From assembly GCF_015687155.1 (NCBI RefSeq), contig NZ_JADPQF010000003.1:542823-606822 (forward strand): a stretch of DNA of 64,000 nucleotides, in the 5' to 3' direction. The position numbers and the translations under genes are program-made. The notes beneath the pieces were generated by a model. That model was not told where the DNA came from. It ran no database searches and saw nothing but the letters and a program-made list of their open reading frames with translations. Positions 8,593 to 17,274 of the stretch are shown piece by piece. Each line of letters begins with the position of its first letter. The first letter of the stretch is position 1. Origin of the DNA: Aliikangiella sp. G2MR2-5 (GTDB lineage Bacteria; Pseudomonadota; Gammaproteobacteria; Enterobacterales; Kangiellaceae).

Positions 8593-9654
8593 CTAGTACT
8601 GATTGAGTTTTTTGAGCAGCGTGTTAGTGCGCTGCTGATATTTTTTGGCGAGAGCGTGTTCAGGGTTTAGCTCAAGAATTACCTCCCAATAATTAAGCGC
8701 TTCGTCCAGCTCGTGGTTTCGATAAAGAATTACAGCTTTTTCATGAAGCTTATTGATGAGAAGTGATTGCATTCTGAATATTTTGGTATCTCTCGCAACC
8801 GTCTTATCCAGCCTTTTTGCACTAACCAGTTTTTCTGCAGATTGAAAAAAATATTTTCGCTCAAAGTAGGTAATCGCTTGCCTGGTAAATAGCTGAATAT
8901 TGACGTTCTTTATAAACTGCTGGTAAATGTTACGTTGCGCCCTGTTTCGGCTTGTTTCTGCAATCTTTGTAACCTTTGCTGCCATATTTTCCATTTCGTC
9001 AATCGATTCCACACTTGCAACGTAATCTTTCAGTATCAACTTTTGTTCGCTTAAAAGGCGAGACATATCTTCAGGAATAACAAATAGCGAGTTAGCTTTT
9101 TGAAGGCCTTGGTCAAATTGCTTTTTGCTTCGGTAATCCTTTAAGAGCCCGATGTTGGCACTCGAGCGACTTCGCTGTTTGAGAATAGATTTTCCCTGCT
9201 TGACTAAAGGAATTTTAATCCAGCTTCCGACTTTTAATTTTGAAGGATTTGATATTTTATTGAATCGAGCCAGTGAAACAAAATATACTGAATCACCGAG
9301 CCAGTGCTGAGCAATTTGTCCCAGACTATCTCCCTCTTGAATCTGATATTTGGTTGTTTTATTTGTTCCGAAGATATTCTTTAAATCTTGCTTGAGCTGT
9401 TGCTTAAGTTTGCTGGCGCCTGGATGATGGGGATTAAATATAAGAACTTCATCGATTAGCGCTTCAGCTTCTTTATTCTTTCCTTTTTCCAGCAGAACGA
9501 TTGCTCGATTGATTTGTTGATTCTGATTGGTTGTCGCCTGCATACTTAAGTCGGTCACACTGGCTTTCTGCGATGAGCGCTGGGCCATCTCACAGGAACT
9601 AACCGCCAAGATACCGAGAAGTAGGATAACTGTTTTCGTTATACGAATGGGCAT
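8593..9654 (-). CDS. LysM-domain lipoprotein with TPR-like helices
   Basis: 353 residues. The signal peptide ends in a lipobox (AVSSC, Cys near 21), so it is probably an outer-membrane or cell-wall lipoprotein. Residues about 45-95 form a TPR-like pair (INRAIVLLEKGKNKEAEAL). Residues about 102-152 are one LysM peptidoglycan-binding domain (YQIQEGDSLGQIAQHWLGD to KVGSWIKIP). The remainder is helical, with a last TPR-like segment (ELDEALNYWEVILELNPEH). It lies between smpB and ratA with 12- and 2-bp gaps, an unusual insertion into an otherwise conserved pair. Its partner or substrate is unknown; a scaffold at the septum or cell wall is possible. Confidence 0.8.
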   Translation of the reverse strand: MPIRITKTVILLLGILAVSSCEMAQRSSQKASVTDLSMQATTNQNQQINRAIVLLEKGKNKEAEALIDEVLIFNPHHPGASKLKQQLKQDLKNIFGTNKTTKYQIQEGDSLGQIAQHWLGDSVYFVSLARFNKISNPSKLKVGSWIKIPLVKQGKSILKQRSRSSANIGLLKDYRSKKQFDQGLQKANSLFVIPEDMSRLLSEQKLILKDYVASVESIDEMENMAAKVTKIAETSRNRAQRNIYQQFIKNVNIQLFTRQAITYFERKYFFQSAEKLVSAKRLDKTVARDTKIFRMQSLLINKLHEKAVILYRNHELDEALNYWEVILELNPEHALAKKYQQRTNTLLKKLNQY

Positions 9655-9666
9655 TGAAGTGCTCGA

Positions 9667-10146
9667 TTAGTTAAAGTTATTTTTCATTAATCGTTGCTTG
9701 TCTCTATCCCATTCCTTGGCTTTTTCCGTGGCGCGTTTGTCGTGCAGCTTTTTACCTTTAGCTGTACCAATCTTAAGCTTAACCTTGTTTCTCACCCAGT
9801 AAAGAGATAACGGGACTATGGTATAGCCATCTTTTGCCTGCGCCTCTATCAGCTTGGTAATTTCCGCCGCGTGCAAGAGTAGTTTTCTGTTGCGAGTCGG
9901 CTCAGCTTTGATATGAGTGGATGTGGTTATTAGCGGACTTACGTGACAACCATGCAAATAAACTTCTCCATTATGGAAAATGATATAAGCATCTGTAAGA
10001 TTCGCCTTTTTCTCGCGCATCGCTTTGACTTCCCACCCTTGAAGCTCTAAACCAGCCTCAAAAGTATCTTCGATAAAGTAGTCGTGTCTCGCTTTGCGAT
10101 TTTGAGCGATGGTATTTTCTGGCGTTTTCTTCTTTTTTCCAGCCAT
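9667..10146 (-). CDS. smpB: SsrA-binding protein SmpB
   Basis: 159-residue tmRNA-binding protein required for trans-translation of stalled ribosomes. Recognised by KARHDYFIEDTFEAGLELQGWEVKA-type N-terminal OB-fold sequence, NRKLLLHAAEI in the middle and the basic C-terminal tail (GKKLHDKRATEKAKEWDRD) that enters the ribosomal channel. Length matches the family. First gene of the minus-strand run smpB-lysM-ratA-rnfH. No tmRNA gene was found next to it in this window. Confidence 0.97.
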   Translation of the reverse strand: MAGKKKKTPENTIAQNRKARHDYFIEDTFEAGLELQGWEVKAMREKKANLTDAYIIFHNGEVYLHGCHVSPLITTSTHIKAEPTRNRKLLLHAAEITKLIEAQAKDGYTIVPLSLYWVRNKVKLKIGTAKGKKLHDKRATEKAKEWDRDKQRLMKNNFN

Positions 10147-10229
10147 TGAATTACTAATAATCAGTCAGACAAATTTTGGGAAGATTATAGGGGAATTGAC
10201 GAAGGATGTCTGTAGTTGTTGTAGATTTG

Positions 10230-10255
10230 AATGGTGTAACTTTAGTTACACCATT
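10230..10255. other. Perfect inverted repeat downstream of tolC
   Basis: Arms AATGGTGTAAC and GTTACACCATT around TTTA, an 11-bp perfect stem. It starts 15 bp after the tolC-like stop codon and precedes smpB. No U-run follows on either strand, so it may be a transcript-stabilising or rho-assisted stop structure rather than a classical terminator. Confidence 0.7.
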
Positions 10256-10269
10256 CATCAAGGAGCATT

Positions 10270-11697
10270 TTATCGAAGAAGGCCGTTAACTTGAGATAAG
10301 TCTTCTTCTGTCAATAACCCAGCAGCACGCTTTAGTTTTAACGTGTTTAATATATAGTCATAGCGCGCTCTGGCATGATCTCGTTTAGCAGAATAGAGTT
10401 GTTGCGTTTGTAAAAGCACATCAACTATTGTTCTTGTTCCTACCTCGAAACCTGCTTGAGTTGCTTCCAGGGCGCTTTGTGAAGAGACAACTGCTTGCTT
10501 TAGGGCATTCACTGAACTCACTGCGGCGACAACACCCAGATAGGAGCTACGAGTTTCGCTGACTGCTCGGCGATGATCTGCTTCCAGATTGTGAGCCGCT
10601 TGCTGATAAAGCGCTTGAGATTCCTTTACCTGAGAGTTGATACGGCCACCTGAATAAATCGGAATATTGAGCTCTAATGAAATAGAGGTATTTTTAACAT
10701 CATCCGTCGAAAGACTATTTGAAACAGTGCCTGTGTCTCCGGTCTGGTTATTGGTAATACGCCGGTTTGGAGATTCCATCTCGCTACTGTCGTCAGAATA
10801 TCGGGCAGACAAGTCAAGAGTAGGGTAGTGCCCCGCAAATGATATATCGATGCTTTTTTTAGCGATGTCCAGACCAATTCGTGAGGCTTTAATCGATACA
10901 TTGTTATTTTCTGCTTCTTTTACCCAGGACTTTATATCCGTTGGCTGTGGATTTCTTAACGGAATAGTGTCTTTTAGTCCGAGTAAACCATAATGGTATT
11001 GACCTGTGATTTGTTGAAGTGCTTCATGCGCATTATCTAATGCATTTTGTGCGCTAATCTGGTTGGCCACAGCACGGTCGTGGCGAGATTGCGCTTCATG
11101 AACATCAGTCATCGCGATTAGACCCACTTCAAATCGTTGCTTAGTTTGGGCAAGTTCTTTAGAGACTGCTTCAGTTTCTGCTTTGGAAAATTCAACACTA
11201 TCGATAGCCGCGAGAACATTAAAATAGGCTTCTGCAACGCGAATTATCAGATCATGCTTGGCACCTTCATGGTTAACATTAGATTGCAGCGCTCTTTTTT
11301 CAGCCTGTCGTAAATTTAACCAGGATGAGTGATTGTATATCTCTTGCCGTAAACTAATTGAGTAACCATCCGAGGTTGTTTCACTTTCGCTGGCGGAGGG
11401 GTCGTTAAAAGTGATAGGACTTCCACTTGGATCATCTGGAGTGTATAGACCAGATGAATTTCCTGAAGACTCTCTGTCGCTTTTTGAATAACTGTAAGTC
11501 GCACTTAGTTGAGGTAACAGTTGTGCCATACTTTGGTTAATGCGTTCATTGGTGGCCATTCTGCCAGCATCACTTGCCAGATAGGTAGGATCATTATCTT
11601 TTGCCAGATTGTAAACATCGAGCAGATTGTCTGCCCAGCTACTTGATGAAGCAAATACTACAAATAAGCTAAGGGCTATTTTGGTCGGTTTTTTCAT
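10270..11697 (-). CDS. tolC: TolC-family outer-membrane channel protein
   Basis: 475-residue outer-membrane efflux/secretion duct. A signal peptide ends near SSSWAD. Then come two homologous OEP repeats: the first begins LLDVYNLAKDNDPTYLASD and contains the Ser/Thr-rich beta-barrel insertion at residues about 75-120, and the second runs from about 240 on. The classic C-terminal helix region FEVGTRTIVDVLLQTQQLYSAKRD is present. Trimeric TolC serves RND, MFS and type I systems. Upstream lies a 24-bp palindrome that could be an operator. The order tolC next to nudF-cpdA-parE is the same as in E. coli. Confidence 0.93.
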   Translation of the reverse strand: MKKPTKIALSLFVVFASSSSWADNLLDVYNLAKDNDPTYLASDAGRMATNERINQSMAQLLPQLSATYSYSKSDRESSGNSSGLYTPDDPSGSPITFNDPSASESETTSDGYSISLRQEIYNHSSWLNLRQAEKRALQSNVNHEGAKHDLIIRVAEAYFNVLAAIDSVEFSKAETEAVSKELAQTKQRFEVGLIAMTDVHEAQSRHDRAVANQISAQNALDNAHEALQQITGQYHYGLLGLKDTIPLRNPQPTDIKSWVKEAENNNVSIKASRIGLDIAKKSIDISFAGHYPTLDLSARYSDDSSEMESPNRRITNNQTGDTGTVSNSLSTDDVKNTSISLELNIPIYSGGRINSQVKESQALYQQAAHNLEADHRRAVSETRSSYLGVVAAVSSVNALKQAVVSSQSALEATQAGFEVGTRTIVDVLLQTQQLYSAKRDHARARYDYILNTLKLKRAAGLLTEEDLSQVNGLLR

Positions 11698-12105
11698 TGG
11701 GTTACCTATCTTTGTGAATCATCAATTCGTTAGTTTATAAATTTTCAAGTTTGGTCATTGCTTAAATTCAGTCCCTGATTCTGCATCGTTATTACAACTT
11801 CTGTCTAAGTTGGCTGAAATATTTCCAGAGCAACTTTTGGAGCTTTTAGCCTAGACAAAGCAATCTGACCCACTTCAGGTGTGTTACTATTGTAACTCAC
11901 CTTCGCCATTGGAATGAGCATAAAGTTATTAGTAAATTACTGAATTTGTAAACGGATTTTACAAATTTTTTAATATAAGAACAGTGGAGAGCGGACTATT
12001 TACTCAACAAATGCCCTTTTTTAGGGGAAATTGGCATATAAGGCTATTAATAGCATCGGAATATCTCGTTTTGATATTCCGACTTGCTTGTAGGACCCTG
12101 AATAT
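11698..12105. other. 408-bp region upstream of tolC and downstream of the pcm-like gene
   Basis: No gene visible. It must hold the tolC promoter (minus strand). Two structures stand out: the palindrome at 11878-11901, and a 9-bp perfect stem CGGAATATC/GATATTCCG at 12057-12081 just after the methyltransferase stop. The latter may end that transcript, although no strong U-run follows. Confidence 0.55.
11878..11901. promoter_or_regulatory. 24-bp near-perfect palindrome upstream of tolC, candidate operator
   Basis: Arms GGTGTGTTAC and GTAACTCACC with 4 nt between, one mismatch in 10. It lies about 180 bp upstream of the tolC start. The inner GTTAC/GTAAC core fits a dimeric repressor site, but no regulator can be assigned from sequence. 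Confidence 0.4.
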
Positions 12106-12756
12106 CTAAAACACAAACTGATTTGGCTGTTCCGCGTTGATCATCGGAGCAGCATCCATTGGAAATAATGTTTCAGTTTGCCATTCGCCGTCGACAAGAG
12201 TGTAGACCTTCGCTGCATAATGTCCTTCGGTACCAATTATTGATACTACACGACCATTATTGTTAAGACATCGCTTGAATGAATCAGAAAGTGTGGGAAG
12301 CGCAGAGGTGATCAGTACTGCATCGTAAGGAGCTTTGGCCAGCCATCCGTCAGAAGCATCTGTTTCCTCAATATCAATATTGTTAAAGGCAAGTTGTCTG
12401 AGTTTCTGTTGCGCGGAAGAAACAAAGTCGCCGATGATATCAACAGAATAAACCTTCTTGCATAATCGAGATAACACTGCGGCAGAGTATCCGCTGCCAC
12501 ATCCTATTTCTAGAACTTTTTCATCGCCTTCCAGTCCCATCGCCTGAATCATGCGGGCAAGTTCTCTCGGCGTTAACATTGTCTGATTATGTCCTAGCGG
12601 TATGGCAATATCAGCATATGCAAGTCCACGATAGCTTTCCGGAACGAATTTTTCTCTGGGAATGGTGGCCATGGCACCCAGTAGCTTTTCGTCAAATACT
12701 TTCCACGGTTTTACTTGCTGCTCTATCATGTTAAATCGGGCTTTTTCGATATTCAT
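12106..12756 (-). CDS. Protein-L-isoaspartate O-methyltransferase family protein
   Basis: 216-residue SAM-dependent methyltransferase. Starts with the family's FNMIEQQVKPWKV motif; SAM-binding motif I is VLEIGCGSGYSAAVL, with the acidic follow-up VYSVDIIG. Residues PREKFVPESYRGLAYAD correspond to the substrate end of Pcm enzymes. This short Pcm-like subgroup is commonly found next to tolC in gammaproteobacteria and is probably distinct from the classical pcm beside surE/rpoS. Whether it repairs isoaspartate is unproven, so no symbol is given. Confidence 0.85.
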   Translation of the reverse strand: MNIEKARFNMIEQQVKPWKVFDEKLLGAMATIPREKFVPESYRGLAYADIAIPLGHNQTMLTPRELARMIQAMGLEGDEKVLEIGCGSGYSAAVLSRLCKKVYSVDIIGDFVSSAQQKLRQLAFNNIDIEETDASDGWLAKAPYDAVLITSALPTLSDSFKRCLNNNGRVVSIIGTEGHYAAKVYTLVDGEWQTETLFPMDAAPMINAEQPNQFVF

Positions 12757-12926
12757 TTTTTGTTTAACCCCTGCTCATCGGATGTTGGGTCTGATATTTA
12801 AAATATTTAGGCTTTACCTGTGCACTAAAATAAGGTTAATGGGTATACCTTAAGATTGCTGGTTATTTTGCCCTACCCTGTTTAATATTGCCAATGATCT
12901 TGGTCACTTATCGAAAGAGGCGTCGT

Positions 12927-13529
12927 ATGTCCGGTAATGGTTTAAAAAGTGAATTAATAGAAAAAGAGACTCTTTACCAGGGCTTTTTCAAATTAGAACG
13001 TTTTCACTTGAAATACGAAAAATTTGAGGGCGGTTGGAGTGAAGTCATTCAAAGGGAAATATTTGAGCGAGGTAATGCTGCAGCCGCATTACTGTTGGAC
13101 CCAGAGCAAGAGCTACTTGTTATGGTGGAGCAGTTTCGACCAGGAGCTATGTCCACCGAAAAATCTCCATGGCTTATTGAGCCTATTGCGGGGATGATTG
13201 AAAAAGGGGAATCTCCTAAAAACCTCATTGAGCGTGAAGCTGAAGAAGAAGCTGGCTGTCAAATAAAGCGAATGCGAAAAATCTGTGAGTATTTGGTAAG
13301 TCCCGGCGGCTCTACTGAGAGGATCTGGCTTTTTCTCGCTGAAGTCGACGCTCGCCAGGCATCCGATTACGCCGGGCTCGAGCATGAACATGAAGATATT
13401 AAAGTGCATCAAATTCCGGTGAAAAAGGCTTTCCAAATGCTGGAAAATGGCGAGTTTACTAACGCAATGACATTGATTTCATTGCAGTGGCTAAAGCTAA
13501 ACTGGTCTCAAAATGACTTATTTGAGTAG
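12927..13529 (+). CDS. nudF: ADP-ribose pyrophosphatase (NudF)
   Basis: Nudix hydrolase cleaving ADP-ribose to AMP and ribose 5-phosphate. The Nudix box is complete: it begins GMIEKGESPKNLIE and ends REAEEEAGC, matching GX5EX7REUXEEXGU. The upstream segment VEQFRPGAM and downstream SPGGSTERIWLFLAEVD are typical of the ADPRase branch. I place the start at the ATG of MSGNG (AAAGAGG upstream, about 200 residues); an in-frame ATG at 12888 would add 13 residues without a good RBS. First gene of nudF-DUF1249-cpdA, the order seen in E. coli. Confidence 0.92.
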   Translation: MSGNGLKSELIEKETLYQGFFKLERFHLKYEKFEGGWSEVIQREIFERGNAAAALLLDPEQELLVMVEQFRPGAMSTEKSPWLIEPIAGMIEKGESPKNLIEREAEEEAGCQIKRMRKICEYLVSPGGSTERIWLFLAEVDARQASDYAGLEHEHEDIKVHQIPVKKAFQMLENGEFTNAMTLISLQWLKLNWSQNDLFE

Positions 13530-13652
13530 GAATTTGCTGCATTTGTTCACATTTCTTCCTGAAAATTACCTCAAAATGTGGGAATATTTGTCTAATTCCG
13601 TTCCATCAGGTTATTTTGAGCTAAAATAATCGTATTTGTTGTAGGAGAATCA

Positions 13653-14111
13653 ATGACTTCGACCGCCACCCTAAAGAGCAAGGTGCGCAGTCGTCCTTAT
13701 CAACCTGATTTGGATGAGCTACTGTCTCAGTGCGAGCTGAATTACTGGCTATTTCGTCGGTTGTGGCCGGAGTGTGTTGAACAGGATATATTGTCACAAG
13801 GTACTCAGAAATCACCAAATTGGGAGTGTGATGCTCCAGCAGTGAGGTTAACGGCTGATGTAACGGATGCCGCCAGGTACACTACAACTATCAATCTGGA
13901 GATAGAGTCTCCGGGGAAGGCTGCAATAAAAGAAATCAAGCTGATTGTACGATTATATCATGATGTAAAAATGCTCGAAGTAATGGAAGGTAGTGGTCCT
14001 GGTGCTTTGAAAGCAATTTATGAGCATAACAATATTGAGAAAAAGCCCGTTGACGAGAAGCGTCAGATCAATCAGTTTCTTGGCGAATGCTTCAGAGCTT
14101 GTTTGAAATAG
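13653..14111 (+). CDS. DUF1249 family protein (YqiB-like)
   Basis: 152 residues, soluble, no signal. It matches the YqiB/DUF1249 family in the conserved C-terminal part (LIVRLYHDVKMLEVMEG; KRQINQFLGECFRACL) and in its invariant location between nudF and cpdA. RBS TAGGAGA precedes the ATG. Function unknown in all organisms I know of. Confidence 0.88.
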   Translation: MTSTATLKSKVRSRPYQPDLDELLSQCELNYWLFRRLWPECVEQDILSQGTQKSPNWECDAPAVRLTADVTDAARYTTTINLEIESPGKAAIKEIKLIVRLYHDVKMLEVMEGSGPGALKAIYEHNNIEKKPVDEKRQINQFLGECFRACLK

Positions 14112-14134
14112 TGTATTCAGGAAGAAAAAAGCAG

Positions 14135-14974
14135 ATGACACCCAATGTAGAGAAAATACCATACGAAATACAACCCGGACGGTTGGATGTTGTCAGATTG
14201 GTACAAGTGACTGATAGCCATATTTTTGCGGATCCAGAAGGATGTCTGCTTGGCCTTAATACCAGAAGCAGCTTTGAAGCTATTTGTGAACGAGTTGAAC
14301 GCGAAGAATGGCGTCCTGATGCGCTGTTGGCTACCGGCGATTTATCGCAGGATGCTTCTGCTGAGTCCTATCAATATCTCGCTGACTATTTTAAAGATAT
14401 GGACCTGCCGACTTTTTGGTTACCCGGAAATCATGATAATCCGGAGACAATGGATATCTATTTAAGCAATAATCGAGTTTTGCAGGCAAAGCAGTTACTA
14501 ATAGGAAAATGGCAGATTATCCTGCTCGATTCATCTGTGAGAGGAAAAGTGCATGGCAGTCTGAATGATGAGCAATTGCACTTTCTAGAACGAGCTCTCA
14601 AGCGCTATCCGGATAAGCATGCACTTGTTTGTCTTCACCATCAGCCGCTCGATATCGGGAGTCATTGGCTGGATCAAATCGGCTTAAAAAATGCGGATGA
14701 ATTTAATCAGATCATTGCCCAATATCCTCAGGTAAAAGGGGTTCTATGGGGACATATTCACCAGGAGTTTGATCGCGTAAAAGATGGTATTCATTGGTTG
14801 GCGACACCGTCAAGCTGTGTACAGTTCAAGCCAGGGTCAGAGGACTTTTCTGCCGGCACGGAAGCTCCGGGATACCGTTATTTGAATCTGTTTTCCGATG
14901 GACGAATAGAGTCAATTGTACACCGTATCGATAATATGGAATTTACCGTCGACTATTCTATCAAGGGCTACTAA
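14135..14974 (+). CDS. cpdA: 3',5'-cyclic-AMP phosphodiesterase (CpdA)
   Basis: Class III cyclic nucleotide phosphodiesterase with the metallophosphoesterase motif series: D-x-H (VTDSHIF), GD (LATGDLSQD), GNHD (LPGNHDNPE), LHHQP and GHIHQ. It degrades cAMP and so tunes CRP activity. The ATG at 14135 was chosen: AGGAAG lies upstream, the start falls after the DUF1249 stop, and the 279-residue product matches the family. An in-frame start at 14087 would overlap the previous gene. The esterase gene yqiA, usually found between cpdA and parE, is absent. Confidence 0.93.
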   Translation: MTPNVEKIPYEIQPGRLDVVRLVQVTDSHIFADPEGCLLGLNTRSSFEAICERVEREEWRPDALLATGDLSQDASAESYQYLADYFKDMDLPTFWLPGNHDNPETMDIYLSNNRVLQAKQLLIGKWQIILLDSSVRGKVHGSLNDEQLHFLERALKRYPDKHALVCLHHQPLDIGSHWLDQIGLKNADEFNQIIAQYPQVKGVLWGHIHQEFDRVKDGIHWLATPSSCVQFKPGSEDFSAGTEAPGYRYLNLFSDGRIESIVHRIDNMEFTVDYSIKGY

Positions 14975-15309
14975 ATACTGTCGGCACCTAATTCTGGCTA
15001 TATTGGTTAATTCTTATCCTTTATTCTGTTTAAACCGTGGCAAAGTTCACCCGGTTTCTTTTTTCTACTTGCGAAATCCTGCGTTTGACGCGATTATAGT
15101 GCCCATAATTTAGCTGAATTCAGCTTGAAAACGCGCTTGTATTTTTAAAGTGCTGGTTCTACTGATATAAAAACATGAGCTGTAGTTTGGATTGTTGTTA
15201 TTGATAGTCTTGTATTTACTAAAGGCCTATTAAAACAATATCCAGTCGCTGAATTCTGTCATTCGACAATATTGAAAATAAGATAAAAACAGAAGTACGA
15301 AGGAATTCG
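14975..15309. other. 335-bp region between cpdA and parE, no gene seen
   Basis: Contains no reading frame with a credible start and no clear hairpin. A parE promoter is expected; several AT-rich hexamers occur but none forms a convincing pair. The parE RBS is GAAGGAA at the right edge. Confidence 0.5.
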
Positions 15310-17199
15310 ATGTCTAATACCTATAATTCCGATTCAATAGAAGTTCTCAGTGGTCTGGACCCGGTTAAGAAAAGGCCGGGCATGTATACCGATACCGCCA
15401 GACCTAACCATCTTGCTCAGGAAGTTATCGATAATAGTGTGGATGAAGCACTGGCTGGGCATTGTAAAAACTTAACGGTAATCCTGCATACAGATGGTGC
15501 GCTTGAAGTTCAGGATGATGGCCGTGGTATGCCTGTCGATATTCACCCTGAAGAAGGGATCAGCGGGGTTGAGCTTATTCTCACTAAACTGCATGCCGGT
15601 GGTAAGTTTTCCAATAAAAATTACCAGTTTTCAGGCGGTTTACATGGTGTCGGGATTTCTGTTGTTAATGCGCTCTCGAGTCGTGTTGAAGTTCATGTAA
15701 AGCGAGATGGTAAAAAACATCAGATTAGCTTTGCTAATGGCGAACTGGCGTCTCCATTGGAGGTCGTTGGTGAGGTTGGCAAGCGAAATACAGGAACGAC
15801 AGTCGTTTTTTGGCCTGACCCTCAATATTTTGATTCCGCCAAGTACTCTGTTGCCAAGTTAAAGCATCTACTTAGAGCCAAGGCAGTACTTTGCCCCGGT
15901 CTGAGTGTCACTTTGATTGACAACAATACCAATGAAAAAAGCGAGTGGTTCTATGAAGATGGCCTTAAAGACTACTTGAAAAATTCTGCGGTTGATCTGG
16001 AGAAGCTTCCGGATGAACCATTCTGCGGAAGCTTTGCAGGTGATACTGAAGCAGTAGACTGGGCTCTTTTCTGGTTGCCGGAAGGTGGTGAAGTATTAAA
16101 TGAAAGTTATGTGAACTTGATCCCGACACCTCTCGGAGGGACTCATGTTAACGGGCTACGTAATGGCCTGCTTGATGCGCTGAAAGAATTCTGTGAGTTT
16201 CGCAATGCCTTGCCCCGAGGCGTCAAGCTAACAGCTGATGATCTATGGAGTGGACTCTCATTTGTTCTTTCCATCAAAATGCAGGACCCACAGTTTTCAG
16301 GGCAGACCAAAGAGCGGCTATCGTCGCGTCAATCGGCGACTTTTGTTGCCGGAGTAGTCAAGGATGCGTTTTCCTTGTGGCTAAATAAAAATCCGACTTA
16401 TGGTGACAAGCTGGCTGAGCTAGCTATTGCCAACGCGCATAAACGAATGCGATCTCGTAAAAAAGTTGCGCGCAAAAAAGTGACCAGTGGACCTGCGCTT
16501 CCCGGTAAGTTGTCGGACTGTGTCGGTCAGGACCCGATGGCATCGGAGCTATTTTTGGTGGAAGGGGACTCTGCGGGAGGATCGGCCAAACAGGCTAGAG
16601 ATAAAGAGTTTCAGGCGATCATGCCGCTCAGAGGAAAGATCCTGAATACCTGGGAGGTTGATTCAAGTGAAATTCTTGCTTCTTCGGAGGTCCATGATAT
16701 ATCGGTAGCACTTGGACTAGACCCTGGGGCAGAAGATTTATCGAATTTGCGTTATGGCAAAATTTGTATTCTGGCTGATGCCGACTCCGACGGACTGCAT
16801 ATTGCGACCCTCTTATGTGCATTGTTTGTGAGACATTTTACTCATCTGGTTGAGGCCGGTCATGTCTATGTTGCAATGCCGCCACTTTATCGTATCGATA
16901 TTGGTAAAGATGTTTATTATGCTCTGGATGAAGATGAAAAGCAGGGGATTCTGGATCGTATCAAAGCCGAGAAGAAGCGGGGGAATATTAATGTTCAGCG
17001 CTTTAAAGGTCTGGGGGAAATGAATCCTAAACAACTGCGAGAGACTACAATGGCCAGAGAAACCAGGCGTCTGGTTCAGTTGACTATCGACTCGCATGAG
17101 AAGACTAATGAGTTAATGGATATGTTACTGGCGAAAAAGCGCTCCGCTGACCGAAAAGTCTGGTTGGAAGAGTATGGTAACCTTGCGGAAATTGAATAG
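15310..17199 (+). CDS. parE: DNA topoisomerase IV subunit B
   Basis: 629-residue ATPase subunit of the decatenating type IIA topoisomerase. GHKL ATP-binding: EVIDNSVDEAL, DDGRGMPVD and GGLHGVGISVVNAL. Toprim: LVEGDSAGGSAKQARD and the metal triad ADADSDGLHI. The C-terminal signature RFKGLGEMNPKQLRETTM follows. Length equals E. coli ParE (630) and it lacks the long GyrB insertion, so ParE rather than GyrB. parC follows after 75 bp. Confidence 0.97.
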   Translation: MSNTYNSDSIEVLSGLDPVKKRPGMYTDTARPNHLAQEVIDNSVDEALAGHCKNLTVILHTDGALEVQDDGRGMPVDIHPEEGISGVELILTKLHAGGKFSNKNYQFSGGLHGVGISVVNALSSRVEVHVKRDGKKHQISFANGELASPLEVVGEVGKRNTGTTVVFWPDPQYFDSAKYSVAKLKHLLRAKAVLCPGLSVTLIDNNTNEKSEWFYEDGLKDYLKNSAVDLEKLPDEPFCGSFAGDTEAVDWALFWLPEGGEVLNESYVNLIPTPLGGTHVNGLRNGLLDALKEFCEFRNALPRGVKLTADDLWSGLSFVLSIKMQDPQFSGQTKERLSSRQSATFVAGVVKDAFSLWLNKNPTYGDKLAELAIANAHKRMRSRKKVARKKVTSGPALPGKLSDCVGQDPMASELFLVEGDSAGGSAKQARDKEFQAIMPLRGKILNTWEVDSSEILASSEVHDISVALGLDPGAEDLSNLRYGKICILADADSDGLHIATLLCALFVRHFTHLVEAGHVYVAMPPLYRIDIGKDVYYALDEDEKQGILDRIKAEKKRGNINVQRFKGLGEMNPKQLRETTMARETRRLVQLTIDSHEKTNELMDMLLAKKRSADRKVWLEEYGNLAEIE

Positions 17200-17274
17200 G
17201 ATACTGGCTCTGGTTAAAGCGGGGCCGTCTTCATGGCTTTCTTAAAATATTAAACAACAAGATCACTAACTACT

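Noticed and set aside
9667..12105. tmRNA (ssrA) near smpB
   Set aside because: Read both strands for a tRNA-like end with T-loop GGTTC and CCA and for an AANDE/ANDE-type tag coding stretch; none seen in this window.
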